Shown: positions 46,501-53,837, counted from the first letter of the stretch. The stretch: DNA of 55,753 nt from Microbacterium sp. H83 (GCF_001650405.1 NZ_LWCU01000018.1:1-55753); one strand, 5' to 3'. Translations and numbers: made by a program. The notes: a model not told the origin generated them from the letters alone.

Positions 46501-47445
46501 GATCGCACCCTGGTACTGCGTCGGGACCTTCTCGAGAACCGCCTCGGACAGCGCCCAGGCCTGCGAGCCCACGGAGCGCGCGGAGCCGGCTGCGCCCGCG
46601 GACGGCTTCCAGTCCGCGGCGAAGTTGCCGAACACGACGTAGGTGCCCTGGGGGAGGTCGGCGGGGATCGGGACTCCGCGACCGCCGACGTTCGCCGTCG
46701 GGTCGTAGCCCGAACCCGCGACGACGATCGTGTCGCCGGTCGTCAGCGGCGTGTCCCCGACGGGGGTCGTGCCGTCGGAGAGGAAGACCTCGATGGTCGG
46801 CTCGACGGGCTCGGGCGTCGTGCCGGGGTCGGTGCCGGGATCCGTGCCCGGGTCGGTGCCCGGGTCCGTGCCCGGGTCGGTGCCGGGGTGCGTGCCCGGG
46901 TCGGTGCCCGGGTCGGTGCCGGGATCCGTACCCGGATCGGTACCCGGGTCAGTTCCCGGCTCGGGGGTCACCGGTCCGAAGACCGCGTCCCACTGCGCGT
47001 CGGAGACGGCGACGTCGCCGCGCGCGTAGATCGTCTCGGCGTTCGGCACCGAGTGCTGCTGCCAGACGAGCACCTCGTAGACCTCGGAGCGGTCGAGCGA
47101 GGCGGCGGGAGCGGTGAGAGTGAACGAGCTGGCGCCCGCCGTCACGGCTGGGAAGGGGATGGCGAAGGCCGCGTACCCGCCGCCCGGGCCGGAGAGTCCG
47201 CTCTCCGTGCCCTTCACGATGAGGGCCGCGTAGACGCTCGCCACCTCGGGGAGGCCGGACGCGTCGACCTGCACGGTGATGCCCGACGTGCCGGCGGAGG
47301 TCACAGATGCCGTGACCGAGCCGCTCGTGGCGTGCGCCGGGGGTGCGATCACCGCCCCGGCCGCTATCAGGAGGACGGAGATGAGGGCGGCGAGCAGGGC
47401 GCGTATGCGGCTGCTCCCCGGGGATGCTGTGGCTGTGGCGTTCAC
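43549..47445 (-). CDS. Large surface haem-binding protein with two HtaA domains
   Basis: A 1298-aa exported protein. A signal peptide covers residues 1-39 (ending APPAHA). Three Ig-like modules (about 42-156, 372-484, 640-755) alternate with two copies of a second module (about 216-370 and 487-640, with GRGVPIPADLPQGTYVVFG). A TDPG-repeat linker spans 161-210. HtaA domains lie at about 784-935 (LRWAISTSFTSYV; VRFTGHNGVLD) and 1065-1222 (LQWGYKESFRTYI; IAFTGHDGALN); in corynebacteria the conserved Tyr and His of such domains bind haem. The C-terminus has VADTG, a hydrophobic helix and a basic tail, resembling a class E (LAxTG) sortase signal. GTG 47445 follows GGAGAA. An iron box precedes it, and hmuTUV is divergent. 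Confidence 0.9.
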   Translation of the reverse strand: MNATATASPGSSRIRALLAALISVLLIAAGAVIAPPAHATSGSVTASVTSAGTSGITVQVDASGLPEVASVYAALIVKGTESGLSGPGGGYAAFAIPFPAVTAGASSFTLTAPAASLDRSEVYEVLVWQQHSVPNAETIYARGDVAVSDAQWDAVFGPVTPEPGTDPGTDPGTDPGTDPGTDPGTHPGTDPGTDPGTDPGTDPGTDPGTTPEPVEPTIEVFLSDGTTPVGDTPLTTGDTIVVAGSGYDPTANVGGRGVPIPADLPQGTYVVFGNFAADWKPSAGAAGSARSVGSQAWALSEAVLEKVPTQYQGAIRAQWVDIAADGTFRATLTLKDAKATPGAYGVFTYGAGGVTNAAQERSVAVNYTVAPKISATAALAAGEPGVTTTVTGTDFGSTTGVYAAVIEAGTEADVTAGGGFAAMQYVRGITGGAFSVDLTAKAAALDRGTDYEVIVWTQHTLPNAQTILARTPVVIGDAVWDALQPADPAIEVFLADGVTPAGSTAVKAGDTIVVKGSGYDPTANVGGRGVPIPADLPQGTYVVFGNFAAAWQPSAGAASSTRSVGAQAWALAESVLEKVPAQYQGAIRSQWVDIAADGTFEATLTLADAKATPGSYGVYTYGAGGVVNAAQERSVPLNYGTAPAVTTTVASATAEDGLTVTASGSKLGDITGAYVALIEAGTEADVTAGGGFLAMQYVRGIAGGAFTVDLTAAADALDRTKTYEVIAWQQHTMPTASTIYARAGVSITDEQWDALTGEKPEVPTTPPTTPPTTTPTPPAVSVPGGSLRWAISTSFTSYVTGGIAKGAIDVSNGATRADGLFQFGQTVGGDYDAASGLGSVVYRGSVRFTGHNGVLDVTVSNPQIRVTSAGAATLSVTSGGAQVPFATLDLSRAVVTRANGAVTYSSAPASLTADGRDRVLAGNTTTLDPVTFTIGSAAAAPSGTTGTVAAAVVKAKASLPSTPPATSGIQIDEANLAALQSGRSASFSASGFQPNEEDIQVVVYSTPVLLDTVTADASGVATWTGSLPAGLEDGAHTLTLQGSVDRGLAFTLTRETAAIGACTVSGATLQWGYKESFRTYIEGIAKGGWTLTDVEYRYPDYVWENGSGSFDDETLTGLITFGGSIAFTGHDGALNTTLSNARLELAGDTGYLVFDVLGTTQDGQSVDQQGVRLAEFAVGDAAVVDGVLSLDAVPTTLTEAGSAAFGTYAAGEELDPVTATIPVAADCGVVADDEQEPAEAETTDAAASLTAVADTGDAPVWPWIVGGLVVVALAAGGGVLVARRNRAKAEGAEVTTEV
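46816..46965 (-). repeat. 12-bp in-frame tandem repeats encoding (TDPG)n
   Basis: About twelve tandem copies of a 12-bp unit encode Thr-Asp-Pro-Gly, with one copy reading Thr-His-Pro-Gly, in the HtaA protein linker. The repeat count is likely to vary between strains, changing the reach of the haem-binding domains from the wall. Confidence 0.9.
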
Positions 47446-47519
47446 GTTTCTCCAGGCCCCGGGGCGCGCAGCGGACGCGTGCCGCCGGTGCCGCAATGCA
47501 GTCGGGCAGGAAGATGTTT

Positions 47520-47538
47520 GTTGGTTAGGCTTAGCTAA
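47520..47538. promoter_or_regulatory. DtxR/IdeR-type iron box upstream of the HtaA gene
   Basis: GTTGGTTAGGCTTAGCTAA matches 15 of 19 positions of the consensus TTAGGTTAGGCTAACCTAA. It lies 74 bp upstream of the GTG of the HtaA gene, within the 160-bp divergent region, where the promoter is expected. Confidence 0.8.
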
Positions 47539-47587
47539 GTAAGCTCCGTTCCGAAGAATAGAGGGGGCCGCGAGGCAGCGTCAAGTT

Positions 47588-47606
47588 TTAGGCTAGCCTT
47601 GCCTAA
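47588..47606. promoter_or_regulatory. DtxR/IdeR-type iron box overlapping the hmuT start
   Basis: TTAGGCTAGCCTTGCCTAA matches 15 of 19 consensus positions and has perfect TTAGGC/GCCTAA arms. Its last base is the A of the hmuT ATG, and it covers a TAGGCT that can act as -10. Bound repressor would cover both promoter and start codon. Confidence 0.82.
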
Positions 47607-48754
47607 TGCGCCGCGTACCTGCCGTCCTCCTCGCTGCCGCTCTCGTCCTGGGCCTGGCGGGATGCGCCGACCCCGGAGCCGCCGCCGCACCGCACTCGAC
47701 CGACGTGATCGACGCGTGCCCGCAGGCATCCGCTCCCCTCGCGTCGCTCGACCTCGTCGACGACGTCCGCGCGACCACCGGAGGCTCGACCGCGTGCCTC
47801 TCGAGCGCGGCCATCGAGCCGGTGAGCGACGACACGGCGCCCGATCTGCCGGTCACGGTCACCGACAGCGAGGGACGCGAGGTCGAGGTCACGGACGTCG
47901 ACCGCATCCTCCCGATCGACATCTCGGGCACCATCGCGTCGACGGTCTTCGCGCTCGGACTCGGCGATCAGGTGGTCGGACGCGACTCGTCCACGATGTT
48001 CGCCGGCACGGAGGACCTCCCGGTCGTGACCAAGACCGGGCACACGCTGAACGCCGAGGCGATCCTCGAGCTCGCGCCCACGATCGTCCTCACCGACACC
48101 TCGATCGGCCCGAAGGAGATCCGTCAGCAGCTGCGCGACGCGGGCATCGCGATCGTCGTCGTGTCGAGCGACCGGCGTCTCGACACCACCGACGACCTGG
48201 TGACGGAGATCGCCGCCGCGCTCGGGGTGCCGAGCCGCGGACAGGCCCTGATCGAGCGCCTCGACGCCGAACTCCAGGCATCGCTCGCGGAGATCGCCGA
48301 GGTCGTGCCCGCCCGCGTCGACGACAGGGCGCGGATGCTGTTCCTCTACGTCCGCGGCAACGCGAACATCTACTACATCTTCGGCGAGGACTCCGGAGCG
48401 GACTCCCTGATCGACGCCGTCGGCGGCGTGGATGTGGCCGCCGAGATCGGATGGGAGGGCATGAAGCCGATGACCGCCGAGGCGCTCGTCGCCGCGCAGC
48501 CCGATGTGCTCGTGATGATGACCGACGGCCTCGAGTCGGTCGACGGCATCGACGGCCTGCTCGAGCGCATCCCCGCGCTCGCCGAGACGCCCGCCGGCGC
48601 CCACCGCCGGGTCATCGACATGGCCGACAGCGAGATCCTGAGCTTCGGCCCGCGATCCGCCGACGTCATCGGGGCGATCGCCCGCGCCCTCTACGCGCCG
48701 TCCGCCTCCTCGGGATCTCCCTCGGGAGCCGATTCGTCCGAGCCCTCCGCGTGA
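47606..48754 (+). CDS. hmuT: Haem ABC transporter substrate-binding lipoprotein
   Basis: A 382-aa lipoprotein. The signal peptide ends in the lipobox LAGC (Cys20), so the mature protein is attached to the outer face of the membrane. The body is a class III periplasmic-binding fold typical of haem and siderophore binders: VTDVDRILPIDISGTIASTVFALGLGDQVVGRD, in which IASTVFALG marks the conserved start, and TLNAEAILELAPTIVL. It should receive haem from the HtaA protein and deliver it to HmuUV. No ribosome site precedes ATG 47606; a leaderless or very short leader is likely. The stop overlaps hmuU (GTGA). Confidence 0.92.
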   Translation: MRRVPAVLLAAALVLGLAGCADPGAAAAPHSTDVIDACPQASAPLASLDLVDDVRATTGGSTACLSSAAIEPVSDDTAPDLPVTVTDSEGREVEVTDVDRILPIDISGTIASTVFALGLGDQVVGRDSSTMFAGTEDLPVVTKTGHTLNAEAILELAPTIVLTDTSIGPKEIRQQLRDAGIAIVVVSSDRRLDTTDDLVTEIAAALGVPSRGQALIERLDAELQASLAEIAEVVPARVDDRARMLFLYVRGNANIYYIFGEDSGADSLIDAVGGVDVAAEIGWEGMKPMTAEALVAAQPDVLVMMTDGLESVDGIDGLLERIPALAETPAGAHRRVIDMADSEILSFGPRSADVIGAIARALYAPSASSGSPSGADSSEPSA

Positions 48755-49824
48755 GCGGCGAGGTCGTCACCCGCACTCCGTCGTCGCACCGGGGACTCCG
48801 CTTCGCGCTCGTCACGATCGGCCTCGCGGTCGCTCTGATCGCGACCTGCATCGTCTCGATCACCAGCGGGCAGTACTCGCTCTCGCCGACGGATCTCATC
48901 GGCGTGCTGCTGCGCGGGGTCGGCATCGACACCGCGTGGGCGCCGACCGGCACCACCGACTACGGCGTGATCTACAACCTGCGACTCCCCCGCCTCGTGC
49001 TCGGGCTGCTCGTCGGCGCGGCGCTCGCCGTCTCGGGCGTGCTCATGCAGGCGATCTTCGGCAACCCGCTGGCGGATGCCGGCGTCGTCGGCGTCTCGTC
49101 CGGGGCCGCTCTCGGCGCCGCGGCGAGCATCACGCTCGGGCTGGCGTCCTTCGGGATGTGGACGACCCCGGTGTTCGCGTTCCTCGGCGGACTCGCGGCG
49201 GTGCTCGCCGTGTACTTCATCAGTCGCTCGGGCGGCCGCACCGAGGTCGTGACCCTGCTGCTCACCGGGATAGCGATCAACGCGATCGCCGGAGCAGGCA
49301 TGGCCTTCCTCACCTTCCTCGGCACCACGTCGACTCGCGAGCAGATCGTGTTCTGGCAGCTCGGATCGCTCAACGGCGCACTGTGGTCGAACGCCGCTCT
49401 CGTCGCGCCTCTCGTCGCGATCGGGATCGTCGTGGCGCTGATCGTCTCGCCGCAGCTCGACCTCTTCGCCCTCGGCGAGCGCACCGCCCGGCACCTGGGC
49501 GTGAACGTCGAGCTGCTGCGCATGGTGGTGATCGTCACCGTCGCGATCCTCGTGTGCGCCGCGGTCGCCTTCGCCGGCATCATCGGGTTCGCGGGGCTCG
49601 TGGTCCCGCACCTCATGCGCATGATCATCGGGCCCGCGCATCTTCCGCTCGTGATCGCGTCCGCGCTCGGCGGGGCGCTGCTCATCGCGATCGCCGACCT
49701 CGTCGCGCGCACCGCCGTGCCCCTCGCCGACCTCCCCATCGGCATGATCACCTCGCTGGTCGGCGGGCCGTTCTTCCTCTGGCTGCTGGTGCGCACCCGG
49801 CGCCGGTCGGGAGGGTGGGCATGA
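48751..49824 (+). CDS. hmuU: Haem ABC transporter permease (FecCD family)
   Basis: A 357-aa membrane protein with about ten helices, typical of BtuC/FecCD permeases. Signatures are RLPRLVLGLLVGAALAVSG, MQAIFGNPLADAGVVGVSSGA and FAGIIGFAGLVVPHLMRM, the cytoplasmic coupling region to the ATPase, plus GMITSLVGGPFFLWLL at the end. GTG 48751 overlaps the hmuT stop, and the gene overlaps hmuV by 4 bp. Confidence 0.94.
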   Translation: MSGEVVTRTPSSHRGLRFALVTIGLAVALIATCIVSITSGQYSLSPTDLIGVLLRGVGIDTAWAPTGTTDYGVIYNLRLPRLVLGLLVGAALAVSGVLMQAIFGNPLADAGVVGVSSGAALGAAASITLGLASFGMWTTPVFAFLGGLAAVLAVYFISRSGGRTEVVTLLLTGIAINAIAGAGMAFLTFLGTTSTREQIVFWQLGSLNGALWSNAALVAPLVAIGIVVALIVSPQLDLFALGERTARHLGVNVELLRMVVIVTVAILVCAAVAFAGIIGFAGLVVPHLMRMIIGPAHLPLVIASALGGALLIAIADLVARTAVPLADLPIGMITSLVGGPFFLWLLVRTRRRSGGWA

Positions 49825-50600
49825 GGATCCGACTGCAGGGCGCCGGCATCACGGTGCGCGTCGCCGCTGGTCGAGCGATCCTCGACGACGCGGCGATCTC
49901 GGTGCGCGCCGGCGAGATCCACGCACTGGTCGGGCCGAACGGCGCGGGCAAGTCGACGCTCTTCGGTGTGCTCGCGGGCGACGTGGCTCCGGCGTCCGGC
50001 GAGGTCCTGCTGGACGGCGCCGCGATCGGCGGCATCCGCGCGCCGGACATGGCCCGCGCCCGAGCCGTACTGCTGCAGGAGAACGCGGTGACCTTCCCGT
50101 TCACCGTCGAGCAGGTCGTGCGCATGGGACGCGCCCCATGGGCGCGCACCGGCGCCGCCGACGAGGATGACGAGGTCGTGGCCGAGGCGATGGCGGCGAC
50201 CGAGGTGACGGCCATGGCCGGTCGCGCGGTCACGTCGCTGTCGGGCGGCGAGCGCGCACGGGTGGCACTGGCGCGGGTGCTCGCCCAGCGCACCGGCATC
50301 CTGCTGCTCGACGAGCCGACCGCGGCCCTCGATCTCAAACATCACGAGGACGTCATGCGGCTCATCCGCGCCCAGGCGGATGCCGGAGTCGCCGTGGCGA
50401 TCGTGCTGCACGACCTCAACGCCGCTCTCGCTCACGCCGACCGCGTGACACTCCTCGCCGGCGGCCGGGTCGCGGCCACGGGCACCGCTGCCGACGTGCT
50501 GACGGCCGAGCGGATCGAGGCCGTGTACGGGCAGGCCGTCGACGTGTTCCCGCATCCCGTCACGGGCGTGCCGCTCGTCGTCGCGCGGCGAGGTCTCTGA
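49821..50600 (+). CDS. hmuV: Haem ABC transporter ATPase
   Basis: A 259-aa ABC ATPase. Walker A GPNGAGKST (about 39-47), Q-loop VLLQENAVTFPF, signature LSGGERARVALARVLA, Walker B LLLDEPTAALD and switch His in VLHDLNAAL. It powers haem import through HmuU. It overlaps hmuU by 4 bp (ATGA) and ends the operon. No strong terminator is visible in the 57 bp before the convergent gene. Confidence 0.94.
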   Translation: MRIRLQGAGITVRVAAGRAILDDAAISVRAGEIHALVGPNGAGKSTLFGVLAGDVAPASGEVLLDGAAIGGIRAPDMARARAVLLQENAVTFPFTVEQVVRMGRAPWARTGAADEDDEVVAEAMAATEVTAMAGRAVTSLSGGERARVALARVLAQRTGILLLDEPTAALDLKHHEDVMRLIRAQADAGVAVAIVLHDLNAALAHADRVTLLAGGRVAATGTAADVLTAERIEAVYGQAVDVFPHPVTGVPLVVARRGL

Positions 50601-50657
50601 GGCCCTCCTGGCAGTCGGCCCCCGGAACCTGTCGGGTCAGTGACCGGTCAGCGGCGG

Positions 50658-51029
50658 TCAGGGACGCAGCGGCAGGACGTCGACGAGATCGGCGCGGGTG
50701 CCGGATGCCTGGATGCGGCCGGCCGAGGCGGCATCCGTCCAGTGCTGCTCGCCCGTCGCGACCGCGATCCAGGTGGCGGCATCCATCTCGACGACGTTGG
50801 GCGGGGTGCCGCGCGTGTGCCGCGGACCCTGGATCACCTGCACCGCGCCGAACGGCGGCACGCGCACCTCGACGCTGTTGCCCGGCGCCTTCTCGTCGAG
50901 CAGCTGCAGCAGGTAGCGGACGGCCGTCGCGAGATCCGTGCGGATCGGCTTCTCCCCTGCAGCCTCGGCCGCTCGCACGGCGTCGAGCGCGGCGCGTCCG
51001 TCGATGATGTCGATCCTGCGGGAGGGCAT
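50658..51029 (-). CDS. Sterol-carrier-like family protein
   Basis: A 123-aa soluble protein of the actinobacterial sterol carrier family type, which is often found near purine genes. Visible features are RTDLATAVRYLLQLLDEKAPGNSVEVRVPPFGAVQVIQG (cited in part: AVRYLLQLLDEKAPG and EVRVPPFGAVQ), HTRGTPPNVVEMDAATWIALATG-like text (PPNVVEMDAATW) and a C-terminal VDVLPL. The ligand is unknown. ATG 51029 is 7 nt after TACCCT on this strand, a leaderless start. It converges on hmuV and is divergent from the NUDIX gene. Confidence 0.8.
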   Translation of the reverse strand: MPSRRIDIIDGRAALDAVRAAEAAGEKPIRTDLATAVRYLLQLLDEKAPGNSVEVRVPPFGAVQVIQGPRHTRGTPPNVVEMDAATWIAVATGEQHWTDAASAGRIQASGTRADLVDVLPLRP

Positions 51030-51208
51030 GCGATCCAGGGTACGCCGCGGCACGGCATCCGCCCTCTCGCGCGCTCGCACACGCTCCGAGGCTCGGACGT
51101 TCGAGCTTCCCGCGGACGTTCGGCGCGCGACCGTCCGAGGACGATGCGGTCCTCCGAGATTCGCGACAGCCCGTCCCGCCCGCCCGGCGCGGGCATAGGC
51201 TCGACCTG

Positions 51209-51889
51209 ATGAGCCAGGATCCCGAGACTCTGCACGGCGCACGAGCCGAACTCCTCGCAGCTGCGCGGCGTACGGATGCCTGGGCGCCGGCGCTCCCGCC
51301 GAACGACGGTCTCGCGCATCCGGCATCCGTCCTCGTGCTCTTCGGCCGTCTCGACAGCACCCCCGCCGAGAACGACGACGCCACGGTCGCCGCCGACCTC
51401 GACGTCCTGCTGCAGCGGCGTGCCGCGACGCTGTCCTCGCACCCCGGGCAGGTGTCGTTCCCCGGCGGGCGCCGCGAGGAACAGGATGCCGACGCCGTCG
51501 CGACCGCCCTCAGGGAGGCGCACGAGGAGACCGGGCTCGATCCCGCCGGCGTCGAGGTGCTCGCGACCCTCGCCGAGCTGCCGCTCGCGGCGAGCAATCA
51601 CCTCGTCACCCCGGTGCTCGCCTGGTGGCGCTCGCCGTCGCGCGTCGCGGCGGTCGACCACGCCGAGACGGTCGACGTGTTCCGCGTGCCGGTCGCACAG
51701 CTGCTGGATCCGAGCATCCGCTTCACGTCGACGATCCACCGTTTCGGCCGCACCTGGCGCGGACCGGCCTTCGACGTCGACGGCACGATCGTGTGGGGCT
51801 TCACCGCGATGGTGCTCGACGCGCTCTTCGACGCCACGGGGTGGACGCGGGACTGGGATCCGTCGGTCGAGCGGCCGATCGAGCTCTGA
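51209..51889 (+). CDS. NUDIX hydrolase, CoA pyrophosphatase type
   Basis: A 226-aa hydrolase. The CoA-type motif LSSHPGQVSFPGGRREEQD leads directly into the Nudix box G-x5-E-x7-REAHEETGL, which gives the metal-binding glutamates. Enzymes of this type cleave CoA and its oxidised or acylated forms to 3',5'-ADP and phosphopantetheine. LAASNHLVTPVLAWW fits the family. The ATG lies 7 nt after TAGGCT (leaderless). The gene is monocistronic and is followed at once by two intergenic palindromes. Confidence 0.92.
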   Translation: MSQDPETLHGARAELLAAARRTDAWAPALPPNDGLAHPASVLVLFGRLDSTPAENDDATVAADLDVLLQRRAATLSSHPGQVSFPGGRREEQDADAVATALREAHEETGLDPAGVEVLATLAELPLAASNHLVTPVLAWWRSPSRVAAVDHAETVDVFRVPVAQLLDPSIRFTSTIHRFGRTWRGPAFDVDGTIVWGFTAMVLDALFDATGWTRDWDPSVERPIEL

Positions 51890-51893
51890 CCCC

Positions 51894-51979
51894 GTTCGCA
51901 ACTCAGCAGATCCGGTGAAAATCCGACCCGGATCCGGCGTGAGAGCGGTCCCCGCACCGATCTGTGCTGAATTGCGCAC
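51894..51979. repeat. 86-bp imperfect palindrome, GTTCGCAACTCAGCA tip
   Basis: The left arm GTTCGCAACTCAGCA-GATC faces GATCTGTGCTGAATTGCGCAC. The tips pair imperfectly (several mismatches and a bulge). Length and tip sequence match the 86-bp element at 22397-22482. It begins 5 bp after the NUDIX stop and may act as its terminator. Confidence 0.75.
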
Positions 51980-51987
51980 ATCCCGCG

Positions 51988-52085
51988 GTTCACAACTCCG
52001 GAGATCGGCACAGACCTGACGCCGTCCGCCGCCTGTCCGCCGCCGTCTGTCTCGCGGATCGGGCCGGATCTCCGGAGTTGTGGAC
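51988..52085. repeat. 98-bp palindrome, GTTCACAACTCCGGAGATC tip
   Basis: The left arm GTTCACAACTCCGGAGATC pairs over 19 bp with GATCTCCGGAGTTGTGGAC, with one wobble position. It shares the GTTCACAACTC tip with the elements at 22397 and 51894, but the next eight bases differ and are matched on the other arm. It lies just before the purD promoter. Confidence 0.85.
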
Positions 52086-52121
52086 GCGGAACACAGTCAC
52101 CCGCCTCGATAGGCTGGACGG

Positions 52122-53399
52122 GTGAAGATCCTCGTCCTCGGTTCCGGTGCCCGTGAGCACGCGATCATCCTCGCCCTCCGGGCCGAGCAGGCGGAGCACG
52201 AGGTCTTCGTCGCGCCGGGCAACGCCGGGATCGCGCAGGATGCCACGCCCGTCTCGCTCGACATGCTCGACGGCGCCGCGGTGACGTCGTTCGCGAACGA
52301 GAACGCGATCGACCTCGTCGTCGTCGGTCCCGAGGCACCGCTCGTCGCAGGCGTCGCCGACGTGCTGCGCGAGCGCGGCATCCCCGTGTTCGGCCCCGGG
52401 AAGGCTGCGGCGCAGCTCGAGGGATCGAAGTCGTTCGCCAAGCGCATCATGGATGCTGCGGGCGTGCCCACCGGTCGCGCCGTGCGCGCCACCACGACGG
52501 CCGAGGTCGAGGCCGCGTTCGACGATCTCGGCGCACCTCACGTGGTGAAGGCCGACGGCCTCGCGGCGGGCAAGGGCGTCATCGTCACGTCCGACCGCGC
52601 CGAGGCCCTGGCGCATGCCGAGAACTACCTCCCGTCCGGACCGGTGCTGATCGAGGAGTTCCTGTCGGGACCCGAGGTCTCGCTGTTCTTCCTCAGCGAC
52701 GGCGACACCGTGCGCGCGCTCAGCCCCGCGCAGGACTTCAAGCGCGCCTTCGACGGCGATGAGGGGCCCAACACCGGCGGCATGGGCGCGTACTCGCCGC
52801 TGCCGTGGCTCGACGAGCAGTTCGGAAGCGAGAGAGCCTTCGTCGAGGAGGTCACCCGAGACGTCGCGATGCCCGTGATCCGTCAGCTCGACAGCGAGGG
52901 CACGCCGTTCATCGGTCTGCTCTACGCCGGACTCATCCTCACCCCCGCCGGTGTGCGCGTGATCGAGTTCAACGCCCGCTTCGGCGACCCCGAGACCCAG
53001 ATCGTGCTGCCGCGACTCGTCACGCCCCTCTCGGAGCTGCTCTTCGCCGCGGCATCCGGCACCCTCGAGGACCAGCCCGAGCCGGTCTTCAGCGACGACG
53101 TGGCCATCACCGTGGTGCTCGCCAGCGAGGGCTACCCCGAGGCACCGCAGACCGGACGTCCGATCGAGGGACTGGCCGACGCGGCCGCGGTCGAGGGAGT
53201 GCGCCTCGTGCACGCCGCGACCGCGAGCCCCGACGCCCCGGGTGGCTCCCTCATCGCGACGGGCGGACGCGTGCTCAACGTCGTCGCCGTGGCATCCGAC
53301 TTCCGCACCGCTCGCGACCGCGCCTACGAGGCGATCGGACGCATCACGCTCGAGGGCTCGCACCATCGCACCGACATCGCCGCCCGCGTGGCTGAGTAG
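52122..53399 (+). CDS. purD: Phosphoribosylamine-glycine ligase (GAR synthetase)
   Basis: A 425-aa ATP-grasp enzyme joining glycine to phosphoribosylamine, the step after PurF in purine synthesis. Signatures are MKILVLGSGAREHA, APGNAGIAQ, VVGPEAPLVAG, FGPGKAAAQLEGSKSFAK, KADGLAAGKGVIV (ATP lysine), PNTGGMGAYSPLP and FNARFGDPETQ. GTG 52122 is 6 nt after TAGGCT (leaderless). It stands 12 kb from purMF, on the other strand. Confidence 0.97.
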   Translation: MKILVLGSGAREHAIILALRAEQAEHEVFVAPGNAGIAQDATPVSLDMLDGAAVTSFANENAIDLVVVGPEAPLVAGVADVLRERGIPVFGPGKAAAQLEGSKSFAKRIMDAAGVPTGRAVRATTTAEVEAAFDDLGAPHVVKADGLAAGKGVIVTSDRAEALAHAENYLPSGPVLIEEFLSGPEVSLFFLSDGDTVRALSPAQDFKRAFDGDEGPNTGGMGAYSPLPWLDEQFGSERAFVEEVTRDVAMPVIRQLDSEGTPFIGLLYAGLILTPAGVRVIEFNARFGDPETQIVLPRLVTPLSELLFAAASGTLEDQPEPVFSDDVAITVVLASEGYPEAPQTGRPIEGLADAAAVEGVRLVHAATASPDAPGGSLIATGGRVLNVVAVASDFRTARDRAYEAIGRITLEGSHHRTDIAARVAE

Positions 53400-53455
53400 T
53401 CCACCTCCCCCTCCCTCGCCTCCTGCCCGTCTCCTCCCCGCCTCCTCCCTTCCGC

Positions 53456-53755
53456 GGGCACAGCTTCGGATGCGGGGCGCGACTCGCCGCGCATCCGCAC
53501 CCTGCCCCGGCGCGTCGCCGGCGAGATCCGAAGCCGTGCCCGGCCGAGTCGGCCGCGAGATCCGAAACTGTGCCCGGCCGCGTCGCTCGTGAGATCCGAA
53601 GCCGTGCCCGGCGCGTCGGCCGCGAGATCCGAAGCCGTGCCCTGCGCGTCGGCCGCGAGATCCGAGACCGAGCCCGGCGGGTCGGCCGCGAGATCCGAGA
53701 CCGAGCCCGGCGGGTCGGCCGCGAGATCGAGATCGTGCCGGGAGGGCCGACGCGA
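53456..53755. repeat. Palindrome plus seven 33/34-bp tandem repeats downstream of purD
   Basis: GGGCACAGCTTCGGAT (53456) faces ATCCGAAGCCGTGCCC (53526-53541), one mismatch. This is the same family as the arms in the 13-kb array. The right arm is then tandemly repeated: GAGATCCGA starts at 53523, 53557, 53591, 53624, 53657 and 53690, and a degenerate GAGATCGA at 53723. The unit reads about GAGATCCGAAGCCGTGCC-CGGCGCGTCGGCCGC. The 445-bp gap between purD and hxlR (53400-53843) holds nothing else clear. A 33-bp unit keeps frame, but the frame has no start signals and is not regarded as a gene. Confidence 0.9.
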
Positions 53756-53820
53756 AGCACGCATCACCGACGATCGACGTCCGAAAACGGCAACGTCCTC
53801 ACCGAGCATTGACATCGGAT

Positions 53821-53837
53821 ACTTTCTTCAAGAAAGT
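53821..53837. promoter_or_regulatory. Perfect 17-bp operator palindrome before hxlR
   Basis: ACTTTCTTCAAGAAAGT is perfectly symmetrical about its central C. It begins one base after the start of a TACTTT hexamer that may be a -10 (53820-53825) and ends 6 bp before the ATG. The A/T-rich palindrome stands out in this GC-rich DNA. The neighbouring HxlR protein is the obvious ligand. Confidence 0.8.

Noticed and set aside
51030..51208. LexA/SOS box suggested by GGACGTTCG repeats
   Set aside because: The repeats are direct, not the inverted CGAAC-N4-GTTCG of actinobacterial SOS boxes, and the flanking genes are not SOS genes.
53523..53755. CRISPR-like array (regular 33/34-bp repeats)
   Set aside because: The repeats are contiguous with no unique spacers and degrade gradually; no cas genes are nearby. 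They are a tandem repeat grown from a palindrome arm.
53570..53812. Possible small Arg-rich repeat protein (11-residue units)
   Set aside because: The frame exists only because the repeat unit is 33 bp and GC-rich; there is no ribosome site or family resemblance.
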